A DNA stretch of 32,643 nt from Candidatus Gastranaerophilales bacterium (lineage in GTDB: Bacteria; Cyanobacteriota; Vampirovibrionia; Gastranaerophilales; Gastranaerophilaceae): positions 1 through 32,643 of the forward strand of contig CALUUH010000020.1 of NCBI GenBank assembly GCA_944323875.1, written 5' to 3'. Of this stretch, positions 25,017-32,603 are shown one piece after another. Below the pieces are notes generated by a model. That model did not search any database. It had not been told where the DNA came from and saw nothing but the letters and a program-made list of their open reading frames with translations. Every line of letters begins with the position of its first letter. The first letter of the stretch is position 1. A program made the translations under genes and the position numbers.

Positions 25017-25041
25017 GATATATTACTGCATGTAATATATC
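25017..25041. promoter_or_regulatory. 25-bp palindrome upstream of the ferredoxin/hydrogenase cluster
   Basis: Perfect ten-base arms GATATATTAC and GTAATATATC around TGCAT. A possible promoter TTGTTT (24996-25001), 17 bases, TATATT (25019-25024) overlaps the left arm, so a bound protein would block transcription. The stem is AT-only apart from three G/C pairs and is not followed by a T-run, so it is not a terminator. Regulator unknown. Confidence 0.6.
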
Positions 25042-25058
25042 TATTAAAAGAGGATATT

Positions 25059-25298
25059 ATGGCAAAATTAAATATAACAGTGTGCATGGGCAGTTCTTGT
25101 TTTGCCCGCGGAAACGAAAAAAATCTCGCATTTCTTGAAAGCTATATTCAGGAACATGATCTGGAAGCAGAAATTAATCTTGCCGGTTCTTTGTGTGAAG
25201 GCAAGTGCGCCAAAGGCCCTAATATTATTGTTAACGGGGTTGAGTATAATAACGTTGACGAAGCAAAAATCGAGAAGATACTTAGCAGTGAACAGTGA
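25059..25298 (+). CDS. Thioredoxin-fold [2Fe-2S] ferredoxin, NuoE-like (79 aa)
   Basis: A small electron carrier with four cysteines in the pattern C9-x4-C14 ... C46-x3-C50 (TVCMGSSCFARG and GSLCEGKCAKGP), the ligand set of thioredoxin-like 2Fe-2S ferredoxins and of the NuoE/HydC subunits of complex I and bifurcating hydrogenases. It should pass electrons in the cytoplasm to or from the [FeFe]-hydrogenase-type proteins downstream. GAGG lies five bases before the ATG. The last codons (Ser-Ser-Glu-Gln-stop) are written in the GTGAACA repeat that fills the gap to the next gene, so the C-terminus was probably altered by insertion of that repeat. Confidence 0.9.
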   Translation: MAKLNITVCMGSSCFARGNEKNLAFLESYIQEHDLEAEINLAGSLCEGKCAKGPNIIVNGVEYNNVDEAKIEKILSSEQ

Positions 25299-25442
25299 AC
25301 TGTAAACTGTGAACAGTTGTTATAATAAATGAGTCGGTCTAATTGGACAAAAACAACTCAATAGAAAAGCACCATTTGCCGTTCACAGTTCACAGATAAA
25401 TACAGTAAAGCACAGTTCACGGTTCACCGTTCACAGTTCACA
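25286..25442. repeat. GTGAACA-word repeat with inverted arms
   Basis: The left arm (25286-25316) reads CAGTGAACAGTGAACTGTAA and onward to CTGTGAACAG. The right arms GTTCACAGTTCACAG (25381-25395) and CACAGTTCACGGTTCACCGT with following GTTCACAG (25411-25442) are the opposite-strand version. The centre holds TGTTATAAT (25318-25326), a possible extended -10 promoter for the sensory hydrogenase gene. AGTTGTT/AACAACT (25315-25321 with 25352-25358) could close a hairpin in the leader. The element starts inside the ferredoxin coding end and stops eight bases before the next ribosome site. Confidence 0.7.
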
Positions 25443-25462
25443 GATAGATAGGAGTTTTGAAA

Positions 25463-27199
25463 ATGGATAAACAACACGCAGTCTATACTCTGTCAAATGA
25501 ATGCCACGACTGCTATAAATGCATAAGAAGTTGTCCGGTTAAAGCAATTAAGATAGAAAACGGACATGCCTCCGTAATACCGGAAAAATGTATTGCCTGT
25601 GGCAACTGTGTCATTACCTGTCCGGCTAACGCAAAACGCGTCAGAGTTGATATTGATCGTGCTAAAAATTTGCTTAACTCTAAAAAAGAAGTGTTTGTTT
25701 CGCTCGCACCTTCATGGAGCGGAGTCTTTGAATACAATTCAGAAAAAATGATATCCATTTTGAAACGTCTCGGGTTTAAAGAAATATCAGAAACCGCTCT
25801 CGGGGCTCAGGAAGTTTCAATCAAAACAGCAGAAATATTGAATAATGCTGGAAAAGGTTTGTTTATCTCAAGCGCCTGCCCTGTAATCGTTGACTACATA
25901 AGATTGTATCATCCTGAATTTGTAGATTGCATAACTCACATCGGCTCTCCTGCAATGACTCACGCCAAGATGTTAAAAGAACGTTATGGCGACGATATTG
26001 GTATTGTTTTTATAGGGCCTTGTATCGGTAAAAAAAATGAAGCTGATTATTCTGATTTGATAGATGTTGCTCTGACATTTGAGGAATTAAAAATCTGGAT
26101 TAATGATATGATTCCTGACATCTCTGCTGTAGATATTGCTGCAAATGCCAAATTTGTTCCGTCTAATGCCTATGAAGGCGCTTTATATCCGATAGACGGC
26201 GGAATGAATGAAACTATTAAAAAAATCGGTGTCAGAAAAGATATCCAACTTATTAATATTTCGGGAATTTATGAATTTAGCCGTGCAATAGACGAGTTAA
26301 AACCGGAAAATATTCAAAAAACTATCTTTATAGAAGCGCTTTCCTGTGAAGGCGGTTGTATTGCCGGCCCGTGCAACTCTACACGCAAACCGGGCTTGAG
26401 TATTGTATCAGATATACTTTCTAATATAAAAGAACGGGAATTTATACCGAAAAAGCCGGCTACCGTTGTTGAATATGCTATTCAGCCTAAAAAAGTCGTT
26501 CAATCACAACATTCACTGGAAGAAATTTTAAAAGCTTTGAAAAAAATCGGTAAACACTCTGTTGATGACGAACTCAATTGCGGCGGATGCGGTTATGCAA
26601 CCTGCCGTGATCTGGCAAAAGCACTTCTTGACGGAGATGCAGAAACGGCAATGTGTACATCTTATATGAGAAAAATCGCCATGCGTAAAGCAGCGGCAAT
26701 GGTTCGCTGCATGCCGGCGGCCATTGTTATGGTTGACAACGAAATGAATATTATTGAAGCTAATGACGCGTTTATGAAAATGTTTACCGGCGATATGTAC
26801 GAAATATTTAAGGCAAGACCGGACGGGCTTGTCGGGGCTGCAATTGAAAGAATTGTTGATTTTGCCGATATTTTCAGAACAATTCTGAAATCAGGTAAAG
26901 ATTTACATAAAGAAAGATATTCTGTTAACAACAAATTATATGATATAAATGCCTTTACGATTGAGCCGAATGAAATTGTGGGGGCTGTCATTACCGATGT
27001 CACCCAGACAGAATACACACGCGAAAAAATTGCACAGAAGGCACATGAAGTTATTTCCAAAAATATCTCTATTGTTCAGGAAATAGCCTGTCTGCTCGGA
27101 GAACACATGGTCGAAACAGAAACGCTTTTAAGCTCCATCGCCAATGATTATGATGACAATGACGATGATGAAGATGAAACAAATAAGGAACAGCAATAG
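25463..27199 (+). CDS. Sensory [FeFe] hydrogenase with Fe-S and PAS domains, HydS-like (578 aa)
   Basis: A predicted H2 sensor rather than a catalyst. Domain order: two 4Fe-4S clusters (C14, C17, C20, C24; C43, C46, C49, C53), then the hydrogenase fold. Its H-cluster loops are SSACP (A138-C139), GPCIGKK (C187) and EALSCEGGC (C295, C299). Next comes a four-cysteine Fe-S domain CGGCGYATC...C (373, 376, 381, 398), a PAS domain (about 408-518) and an acidic tail. The first loop has Ala where catalytic enzymes have the proton-relay Cys (TSCCP), as known for HydS-type group C proteins. The ATG at 25463 has AGGAG eight bases upstream; a TTG at 25457 is too close. The stop overlaps the phosphatase GTG, so signalling probably passes to that protein. 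Confidence 0.9.
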   Translation: MDKQHAVYTLSNECHDCYKCIRSCPVKAIKIENGHASVIPEKCIACGNCVITCPANAKRVRVDIDRAKNLLNSKKEVFVSLAPSWSGVFEYNSEKMISILKRLGFKEISETALGAQEVSIKTAEILNNAGKGLFISSACPVIVDYIRLYHPEFVDCITHIGSPAMTHAKMLKERYGDDIGIVFIGPCIGKKNEADYSDLIDVALTFEELKIWINDMIPDISAVDIAANAKFVPSNAYEGALYPIDGGMNETIKKIGVRKDIQLINISGIYEFSRAIDELKPENIQKTIFIEALSCEGGCIAGPCNSTRKPGLSIVSDILSNIKEREFIPKKPATVVEYAIQPKKVVQSQHSLEEILKALKKIGKHSVDDELNCGGCGYATCRDLAKALLDGDAETAMCTSYMRKIAMRKAAAMVRCMPAAIVMVDNEMNIIEANDAFMKMFTGDMYEIFKARPDGLVGAAIERIVDFADIFRTILKSGKDLHKERYSVNNKLYDINAFTIEPNEIVGAVITDVTQTEYTREKIAQKAHEVISKNISIVQEIACLLGEHMVETETLLSSIANDYDDNDDDEDETNKEQQ

Positions 27200-28362
27200 T
27201 GTTTATTGATATTGACAGTTGTCAGGTAAAAAAATATAACCAGAATGCTTACGGAGATTATTTTATCTCCAAAAGATATCCGGATGAAGGCCGGCTTATT
27301 GCTGTTCTGTCCGACGGACTAGGCAGCGGTATAAAAGCAAATATTTTGTCCTGTATGACAGCGACCATGCTTTTAAGATTTATAGAAAATGAACAAATTT
27401 CAATCAAAAAAGCTGCAAAAATCATTATGAACTCACTTCCTGTATGTAAAGTGCGTCATATCAGCTACTCAACATTTTCTGCCGTAGACTGCAATGATGA
27501 AGGTGATGTCAAAATCGTTGAAGAAGGTAATCCGCAATTTATCTGGATTAGGAACAACGAAGTTATGAAGCCTGATTGTGAAATAATTAAATCAAAAACC
27601 TTCAAAAACCGGCAAATGAAAGTGTATAGAATAAAACTCAAGCTTGGCGACCGATTGATATTTTGTTCTGACGGGGTAACTCAATCCGGACTGGGCGGCG
27701 GACGTTTAAAACTCGGATTAAGACGTGAAGGTCTGATTGTGTTAATAAAAGATAAACTTGCCGAACATCCTGATATTTCAAGTACAGAACTAGCACAATA
27801 CATTGTCCAGCAGGCAATTAACATAGAAACCAACCGTCAGCCTAAAGATGACATTTCCGCCTGCGTTATGTATTTTAGAGATCCGCGTGAATCTCTTGTA
27901 TTCACCGGCCCTCCGTTCCACCAGAATAAAGATGCTGAATACGCGCAGATGTTTGCAAACTTTAAAGGTAAAAAAGCGATTTGCGGCGGTACAACCGCAA
28001 ACCTTCTATCAAGAGAATTAAACAGACCTGTTACAATGGAAAAAACAATAAGTATAGGTAAACTGCCGGCATGTTCTTATATGGAAGGCGTAGATTTGGT
28101 GACAGAAGGTGTTCTGACTCTAACCAAGGCTCTTGAATATTTAGAATCCGGAACATGTGATATTGACAACGCGGCCGGAAAGCTGGTAAAATTTTTCTTG
28201 GATAGCGACTGTATTAATTTCATGGTAGGCGCAAAGCTTAATCAGGCACATTATGATCCGGCTTTACCTATAGAGATTGAAATTAGAAAAACAATCGTTA
28301 AAAAAATAGCTGCAGTATTGCAGGATAAATATCTAAAACAAGTAAGTGTGCAATATATGTGA
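27199..28362 (+). CDS. PP2C/SpoIIE-family phosphatase, output of the H2 sensor (387 aa)
   Basis: Residues 1-225 are a SpoIIE-type PP2C domain: metal ligands D39-G40 in AVLSDGLGSG, D158-G159 in LIFCSDGVTQSG, and D217-D218 in KDDISACVMYF. Such enzymes dephosphorylate serine in anti-sigma antagonists or other regulators. Residues 227-387 form an extra domain (FKGKKAICGGTTANLLSREL, KLPACSYMEGVDLVTEGVLT) that I cannot name. A GTG start overlaps the sensor stop by one base (TAGTG), with AAGGAA about eight bases upstream, so the two are made together. The pairing of a group C hydrogenase with a PP2C phosphatase is known from anaerobic Firmicutes. The target here is not encoded visibly in the window. 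Confidence 0.88.
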   Translation: MFIDIDSCQVKKYNQNAYGDYFISKRYPDEGRLIAVLSDGLGSGIKANILSCMTATMLLRFIENEQISIKKAAKIIMNSLPVCKVRHISYSTFSAVDCNDEGDVKIVEEGNPQFIWIRNNEVMKPDCEIIKSKTFKNRQMKVYRIKLKLGDRLIFCSDGVTQSGLGGGRLKLGLRREGLIVLIKDKLAEHPDISSTELAQYIVQQAINIETNRQPKDDISACVMYFRDPRESLVFTGPPFHQNKDAEYAQMFANFKGKKAICGGTTANLLSRELNRPVTMEKTISIGKLPACSYMEGVDLVTEGVLTLTKALEYLESGTCDIDNAAGKLVKFFLDSDCINFMVGAKLNQAHYDPALPIEIEIRKTIVKKIAAVLQDKYLKQVSVQYM

Positions 28363-28391
28363 GGAAGTTCCTCAGTTAGGAAGGTAGAAAA

Positions 28392-28655
28392 ATGGATAAA
28401 AAAATTAGTGTTAAAGTATGTTTGGGAACAACATGTTTTGTTATGGGGTCTGCAAATTTACAGGAACTTATTGACATAGTCCCGGCCAAATACGGCGACA
28501 AAGTTGAAGTTGCAGGTGTTCCATGTCTCGGACTCTGTTCTATAGACTGGGAATTTTCAAAAGCTCCGTATGTAAAAGTAGATGATGAAGTTATCAAAGA
28601 AGCAACTGTAGAAAAGGTTTTGACAGCTATTGATAACAAATTAAAAGAAAGTTAA
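28392..28655 (+). CDS. Thioredoxin-fold [2Fe-2S] ferredoxin, second copy (87 aa)
   Basis: Same fold and spacing as the carrier at 25059: C10-x4-C15 (VKVCLGTTCFVMG) and C45-x3-C49 (GVPCLGLCSID). It starts 29 bases after the phosphatase, with AGGAAGG upstream, and precedes the second hydrogenase by 56 bases. The N-terminal halves of the two ferredoxins share the pattern xVCxGxxCFxxG, but the remainder differs, so they are old paralogues. It likely serves as redox partner of the catalytic-type hydrogenase. Confidence 0.9.
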   Translation: MDKKISVKVCLGTTCFVMGSANLQELIDIVPAKYGDKVEVAGVPCLGLCSIDWEFSKAPYVKVDDEVIKEATVEKVLTAIDNKLKES

Positions 28656-28664
28656 TATGTAATT

Positions 28665-28684
28665 GGCGGGGATTTTCCCCCGCC
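28665..28684 (+). other. GC-rich hairpin between ferredoxin and hydrogenase genes
   Basis: GGCGGGG pairs with CCCCGCC over a six-base loop. No T-run follows (TGATAAAATAG), so it is not a full terminator. A processing or RNA-stability hairpin that raises hydrogenase message is possible. Confidence 0.5.
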
Positions 28685-28711
28685 TGATAAAATAGCAAAG
28701 GAAAAATGAAA

Positions 28712-30181
28712 ATGGCAATTAATACCCCCAAGCAAACATCACATTTGAAACGTGAAATATTAGTCAGACTAATACGCTCTTTTTTAAGCGACAATTTTGA
28801 AGAAAATACAAGACTAATCCCTTTTGATATGCGTCCGAAAGGTCATGAAGTTCCTTACAGATGCTGTATCTACAAAGAAAGAGCAATCCTTCGTGACAGA
28901 ACAGTAGCCGGTCTTGGTTTTTCTATTGAAGATACAGATGACAGTACTTTACTTTCTGAACTTGCGCATAATGCATTAGACAGAAAAGAACCTGAAGAAA
29001 ATCCGCTTACTGTTTTAACAACAGCATGCAAAGGCTGTGTTCCTGCACGCATTTATGTTACCGATCTTTGTCAGGGATGTGTTGCAAGACCTTGTGTAAA
29101 TACATGTAAATTCGGCGCTATCAGCATCCAGAACGGTAAATCCGTTATCGATCCTGATAAATGTAAAAATTGCGGAATGTGTGTTCAGGTTTGCCCTTAT
29201 CAGGCAATTACAAAAATTATTGTACCTTGTGAAAGCGCTTGCCCTGTAGGCGCTATTGCAAAAGGCGAGGACGGACACGCTAAAATAGATTTTGATAAAT
29301 GTATTTCCTGCGGTAAATGCGTTTCAGCCTGCCCGTTCGGTGCTGTACACGAAAAAAGCCAGATTATAGATGTATTAAAAGCAATTAAATCAGGTAAAAA
29401 AGTAGTTGCAATGCTTGCTCCTGCTATTATGGGACAATTACCTTGTACACCTAAACAGTTACGCGAAGCAATACTGAAATTAGGTTTCAGCGATGTTTAC
29501 GAAGTTGCTCAGGGTGCTGATGTGACAACAAGAACAGAAGCCGCTGAATTTGTGGAAAGAATGGAGCACGGTGCTGAGTTTATGACAACTTCCTGCTGTG
29601 CCGGCTACAATGAACTTATTGCAAAACATCTTCCTGAAATTAAGCCGTTTGTGTCTGATACAAAAACACCGCTTTACTATACAGCGGAAATAGTTAAAAA
29701 AGACCATCCGGATGCAATAACCGTATTTTTCAGCCCTTGTGTTGCAAAACGTCGCGAAGCACTTCAAAATCCGAATGTAGACTATGTTTTGAACTATGAA
29801 GAAGTCGGAGCATGGTTTATCGCATTAAACATTCAGGTGGATACTTGCGAAGAATCTTCATTCAAAACAGAAGCGTCAGCAGAAGGCCGCAACTACGCAC
29901 AAACAGGCGGAGTTGCAAAAGCTGTTCAATCTATGCTTCCGGAAGAAATTCCGGCTCATCCGGTTATTATCGACGGATTGAATAAACAATCTATAAGAGA
30001 TTTGAAAAAATACGCGAAAAACGGAGTTTGCGATATCGGTAATTTGATTGAAGTAATGGCTTGTCAGGGCGGCTGTCTTGGCGGTAATGCTACAGTTAAC
30101 AGTTACAAAGCTGCATCTAAACAACTTACAAATTACGTTAATGAAAGCAAACATATTAAAGAACTTGATGAAGAAAAATAA
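28712..30181 (+). CDS. Monomeric [FeFe] hydrogenase, group B-like (489 aa)
   Basis: Predicted to reduce protons or oxidise H2 using ferredoxin. The N-terminal 100 residues have no cluster but contain YRCC. Three cysteine groups follow for 4Fe-4S clusters: C120/C123/C128/C132; C151/C154/C157/C161 with C173/C177; and C197/C200/C203/C207. H-cluster loops are TTSCCAGYNE (C295, C296), FFSPCVAKRRE (C343) and EVMACQGGCLGG (C451, C455). Both active-site cysteines of the first loop are present, unlike in the sensor. The loop has Ala-Gly instead of Pro-Ala-Trp, and PCxxKR instead of PCxxKK, as in group B enzymes. AAGGA lies nine bases before ATG 28712 and only three before ATG 28706, so the former is preferred. 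No maturase gene (hydE, F, G) is in the window. Confidence 0.9.
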   Translation: MAINTPKQTSHLKREILVRLIRSFLSDNFEENTRLIPFDMRPKGHEVPYRCCIYKERAILRDRTVAGLGFSIEDTDDSTLLSELAHNALDRKEPEENPLTVLTTACKGCVPARIYVTDLCQGCVARPCVNTCKFGAISIQNGKSVIDPDKCKNCGMCVQVCPYQAITKIIVPCESACPVGAIAKGEDGHAKIDFDKCISCGKCVSACPFGAVHEKSQIIDVLKAIKSGKKVVAMLAPAIMGQLPCTPKQLREAILKLGFSDVYEVAQGADVTTRTEAAEFVERMEHGAEFMTTSCCAGYNELIAKHLPEIKPFVSDTKTPLYYTAEIVKKDHPDAITVFFSPCVAKRREALQNPNVDYVLNYEEVGAWFIALNIQVDTCEESSFKTEASAEGRNYAQTGGVAKAVQSMLPEEIPAHPVIIDGLNKQSIRDLKKYAKNGVCDIGNLIEVMACQGGCLGGNATVNSYKAASKQLTNYVNESKHIKELDEEK

Positions 30182-30196
30182 ATTAAGTTTAATATA

Positions 30197-30227
30197 TCAG
30201 GGGCGGCATTTTCAATGCCGCCCCTGA
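30197..30227. terminator. Strong terminator after the hydrogenase operon
   Basis: A perfect 14-base-pair stem (TCAGGGGCGGCATT with AATGCCGCCCCTGA) and a three-base loop, followed by TTTTATC on the plus strand. It lies 16 bases after the hydrogenase stop and seven bases beyond the stop of the convergent gene, so it may serve both, though the U-run is better on the plus strand. Confidence 0.9.
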
Positions 30228-30233
30228 TTTTAT

Positions 30234-32162
30234 CTAAATCGTTGTTGATAATGACGGAGCAATAGCAATAAAATGACGGACTAAATCGCTGTCCCATTGC
30301 GTTCCTGCTCCCATTTTTAATATTTCACAGGCTTTTTCTACACCCAATCCTTTACGATACGGACGGTCGCTTATTAAAGCATGGAAGGCATCTGCCACAG
30401 CAACAATTCTTGCTGATAACGGAATTTCTTCGCCTTTTAGTTTATCAGGGTATCCGCTTCCGTCAATATGTTCATGGTGATACTTAACCATAGGGATAAG
30501 GTCATGCAATGCTTCGTTAGGCGCAAGAACTTTTTCTGCGCCGATTGTCGGGTGCTGCTTCATAATCTGCCATTCATCATCAGAAAGATGTGACGGCTTT
30601 TTCAAGACATTTTCAGGTATACCGATTTTGCCGACATCATGGAGCAGTGCCCCGAGTTTGATGCGTTGGACTTCTTCTTCCGGAAGATTTATTGCACGCG
30701 CAAGCGCCTCTGAATATCTTGATACTGAAGTAGAGTGGCCCTTAGTATACGGATCTTTGGCATCAATAGCCCCTGCAAGTGAAGTAACCATTTCCATAAG
30801 GTGGTTTTGCGAAACAATTTGTTCATTGTTGAATTTATGAACAAGTTCATCTTCAAAATTTATACCTAACTGTGAATGACGTTTTGCAATAACTTCCGCA
30901 AAAGAATTAAGTGCGGCATCATCCCAGAAATTAAAATCAGAAGAACTGATAATTGCGGACATACCTTCTTTATAGCCTTTGGCCTGAGAAATATACATTG
31001 CCTGCTCTGCAAGAATAAGCAGTTTTTCCTGATCCTTTGTACAATCAGGATATGTTGAAATACCTACAGAGACCTTAACAGGTCCTACATCATCAACAAA
31101 GCAGCAAGATAATGTGTAAGTTATATATTCAGCCAGATACTTGGCATCAGCAGTATTTGTATCTGGTAAGATTACAGCAATTTCATCACCGCCGTAACGG
31201 CCTGCTTTGTCATTACTTCTTATATTTTGCTTAATCTTTTCCGCAAGCAGCTTTATTATTTCATCACCTTTGGCATGCCCTAACTCTCTATTGATTTTTG
31301 AAATGTTGTTTACGTCAAACATAATAATAGAGAGTTTGGTATTGTCCGCTTCTGCGCGCTGAAGTTCAGATGTAAGTAACTCCTGAAAACCGCGGTGCGT
31401 GTACAAACCTGTTAAATTATCGGTATTAGCATACTTTCCGGCCATTTCACGCAATTCAACATTATCCATAAACATTGCACAATAGTTTGATAAAAATGAA
31501 AACAAACCTATGTGAGATTCAACATCATCCTTTCCGATAATCATAACACCTTTGCAACGATTTAGAGAGATTAACGGTATTAACAGTGCTGAAGAATTTG
31601 ATAAGTAGGGGATATTCAAAAATTTATTATCAGGCTGAATAACAGGCGCAACAGATGTAAAACACTGTACAACAGGGTTTTTGTCATCTGATAAAAATAC
31701 TTTGGATGAATACGGGCTGCCTGCATGGTTGAATAATTTTAAATTTATACATTTTGATTTTTCATGAAAAACGCCGAATGCAGTATATACATTGTTCAAT
31801 TTTTCTAAAAAGACATTATGAACAGCTGCAAACATATCATGAACCGTGCTTTTATCATTCAAAGCCTTGCCAAATTCCGTGATTAACTCCATATAATCAA
31901 CGGATGTATTATTTGTATGAATACGCGGATCAGTCATAAATCCGCCGTATAAACGGTTTTGATTTTTTACATTAAAATTATTTATCCGCGCAACAATATT
32001 ATTCGCCTCCTGCTCAATAGCAGAGGACATATTTATTTCAGAAGCAGGCATGCCCGGAATATTCCTTTTTATAGGATCCGTGGCGCTTTTTCTGCGAATA
32101 GGGGCTGTTTGCCGCTGTTTCACAGTATTTTTAGTTTCTATTTCCTGATTATTTTTGTTCAA
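30234..32162 (-). CDS. GAF-GGDEF-HD-GYP cyclic-di-GMP signalling protein (642 aa)
   Basis: Domains in order: a polar, Lys/Gln/Thr-rich N-terminus; a GAF-like sensor (about 90-235); a GGDEF domain beginning TDNLTGLYTHRGF with the active-site variant G324-G-D-E-I328; and an HD-GYP phosphodiesterase with H508-D509 (LLHDVGKIGIPE) and YHHEHIDGSGYP. All HD-GYP metal ligands look intact. The GGDEI site is a conservative change that need not abolish cyclase activity. No membrane segment is evident, so it is probably a cytoplasmic enzyme. The frame has no early ATG: the first is at codon 38. TTG at 32162 is preferred because AGGTGG lies nine bases upstream; another TTG at 32207 has no ribosome site. 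Confidence 0.9.
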   Translation of the reverse strand: MNKNNQEIETKNTVKQRQTAPIRRKSATDPIKRNIPGMPASEINMSSAIEQEANNIVARINNFNVKNQNRLYGGFMTDPRIHTNNTSVDYMELITEFGKALNDKSTVHDMFAAVHNVFLEKLNNVYTAFGVFHEKSKCINLKLFNHAGSPYSSKVFLSDDKNPVVQCFTSVAPVIQPDNKFLNIPYLSNSSALLIPLISLNRCKGVMIIGKDDVESHIGLFSFLSNYCAMFMDNVELREMAGKYANTDNLTGLYTHRGFQELLTSELQRAEADNTKLSIIMFDVNNISKINRELGHAKGDEIIKLLAEKIKQNIRSNDKAGRYGGDEIAVILPDTNTADAKYLAEYITYTLSCCFVDDVGPVKVSVGISTYPDCTKDQEKLLILAEQAMYISQAKGYKEGMSAIISSSDFNFWDDAALNSFAEVIAKRHSQLGINFEDELVHKFNNEQIVSQNHLMEMVTSLAGAIDAKDPYTKGHSTSVSRYSEALARAINLPEEEVQRIKLGALLHDVGKIGIPENVLKKPSHLSDDEWQIMKQHPTIGAEKVLAPNEALHDLIPMVKYHHEHIDGSGYPDKLKGEEIPLSARIVAVADAFHALISDRPYRKGLGVEKACEILKMGAGTQWDSDLVRHFIAIAPSLSTTI

Positions 32163-32228
32163 AACTATTTTCCACCTACTTACACATGTTCTTAAAACTT
32201 CTAACAACTATTTCTTGCGCGAAGTTTT

Positions 32229-32245
32229 GGAATGTTTAACATTCC
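32229..32245. promoter_or_regulatory. Palindrome at the predicted start point of the GGDEF/HD-GYP gene
   Basis: GGAATGTT and AACATTCC are perfect eight-base arms around a single T. The element touches the -10 box at 32245 and spans the expected start point near 32238, the classic place for a repressor site. It has the same outer GGAAT/ATTCC as the repeat at 14122. Confidence 0.55.
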
Positions 32246-32273
32246 TTAAAACATTTTACCCTAACACTGTCAA
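32245..32273 (-). promoter_or_regulatory. Sigma-70 promoter of the GGDEF/HD-GYP gene
   Basis: Minus-strand TTGACA (32273-32268), 17-base spacer, TTTAAG (32250-32245). The -35 is perfect; the -10 matches four of six. The leader to the TTG start would be about 75 bases. Confidence 0.65.
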
Positions 32274-32529
32274 AAAACAATACGTCGTTTGGACGGCAAA
32301 ACACTATAATGCTTTTGACATTACAAAAATATTTATAATTATGTAAATCCTTTCTACCTCAATTTATACCGAACACAATTAGCACTACATTTGTAGTATA
32401 ACATTTTTTCTCATGTATTTCTACCCCTTGACGCGAAATTTTAAATTTTGTTAAAATATATTTTCTAATTTATATTTTTTTACACCGGTTAAAATATCTG
32501 TAATGTGGTAACATACTTGATATAAGGAC
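32274..32529. other. AT-rich intergenic stretch, no gene
   Basis: No convincing open frame or RNA gene. It contains a possible upstream plus-strand promoter, TTGACG (32428-32433), 18 bases, TAAAAT (32452-32457) preceded by TGT. A ten-base direct repeat GTTAAAATAT occurs at 32450 and 32488. The rest is featureless. Together with the two promoters this region separates the divergent GGDEF/HD-GYP and rpsU genes. Confidence 0.45.
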
Positions 32530-32558
32530 TTGAAATATTTTTCTTTTTCTGTTATAAT
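32530..32558 (+). promoter_or_regulatory. Promoter of rpsU
   Basis: TTGAAA (32530-32535), 17-base spacer and a perfect TATAAT (32553-32558) preceded by TGT, an extended -10. Start point expected near 32565, about 39 bases before the ATG. Confidence 0.85.
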
Positions 32559-32603
32559 ATTATCATACAATGTACTACAAGTTTTTAAGGTGGTGAAATA
32601 TAA

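Noticed and set aside
25286-25442. CRISPR-like array
   Set aside because: The repeated words are short, adjacent and in both orientations, with no regular spacers and no cas genes nearby.
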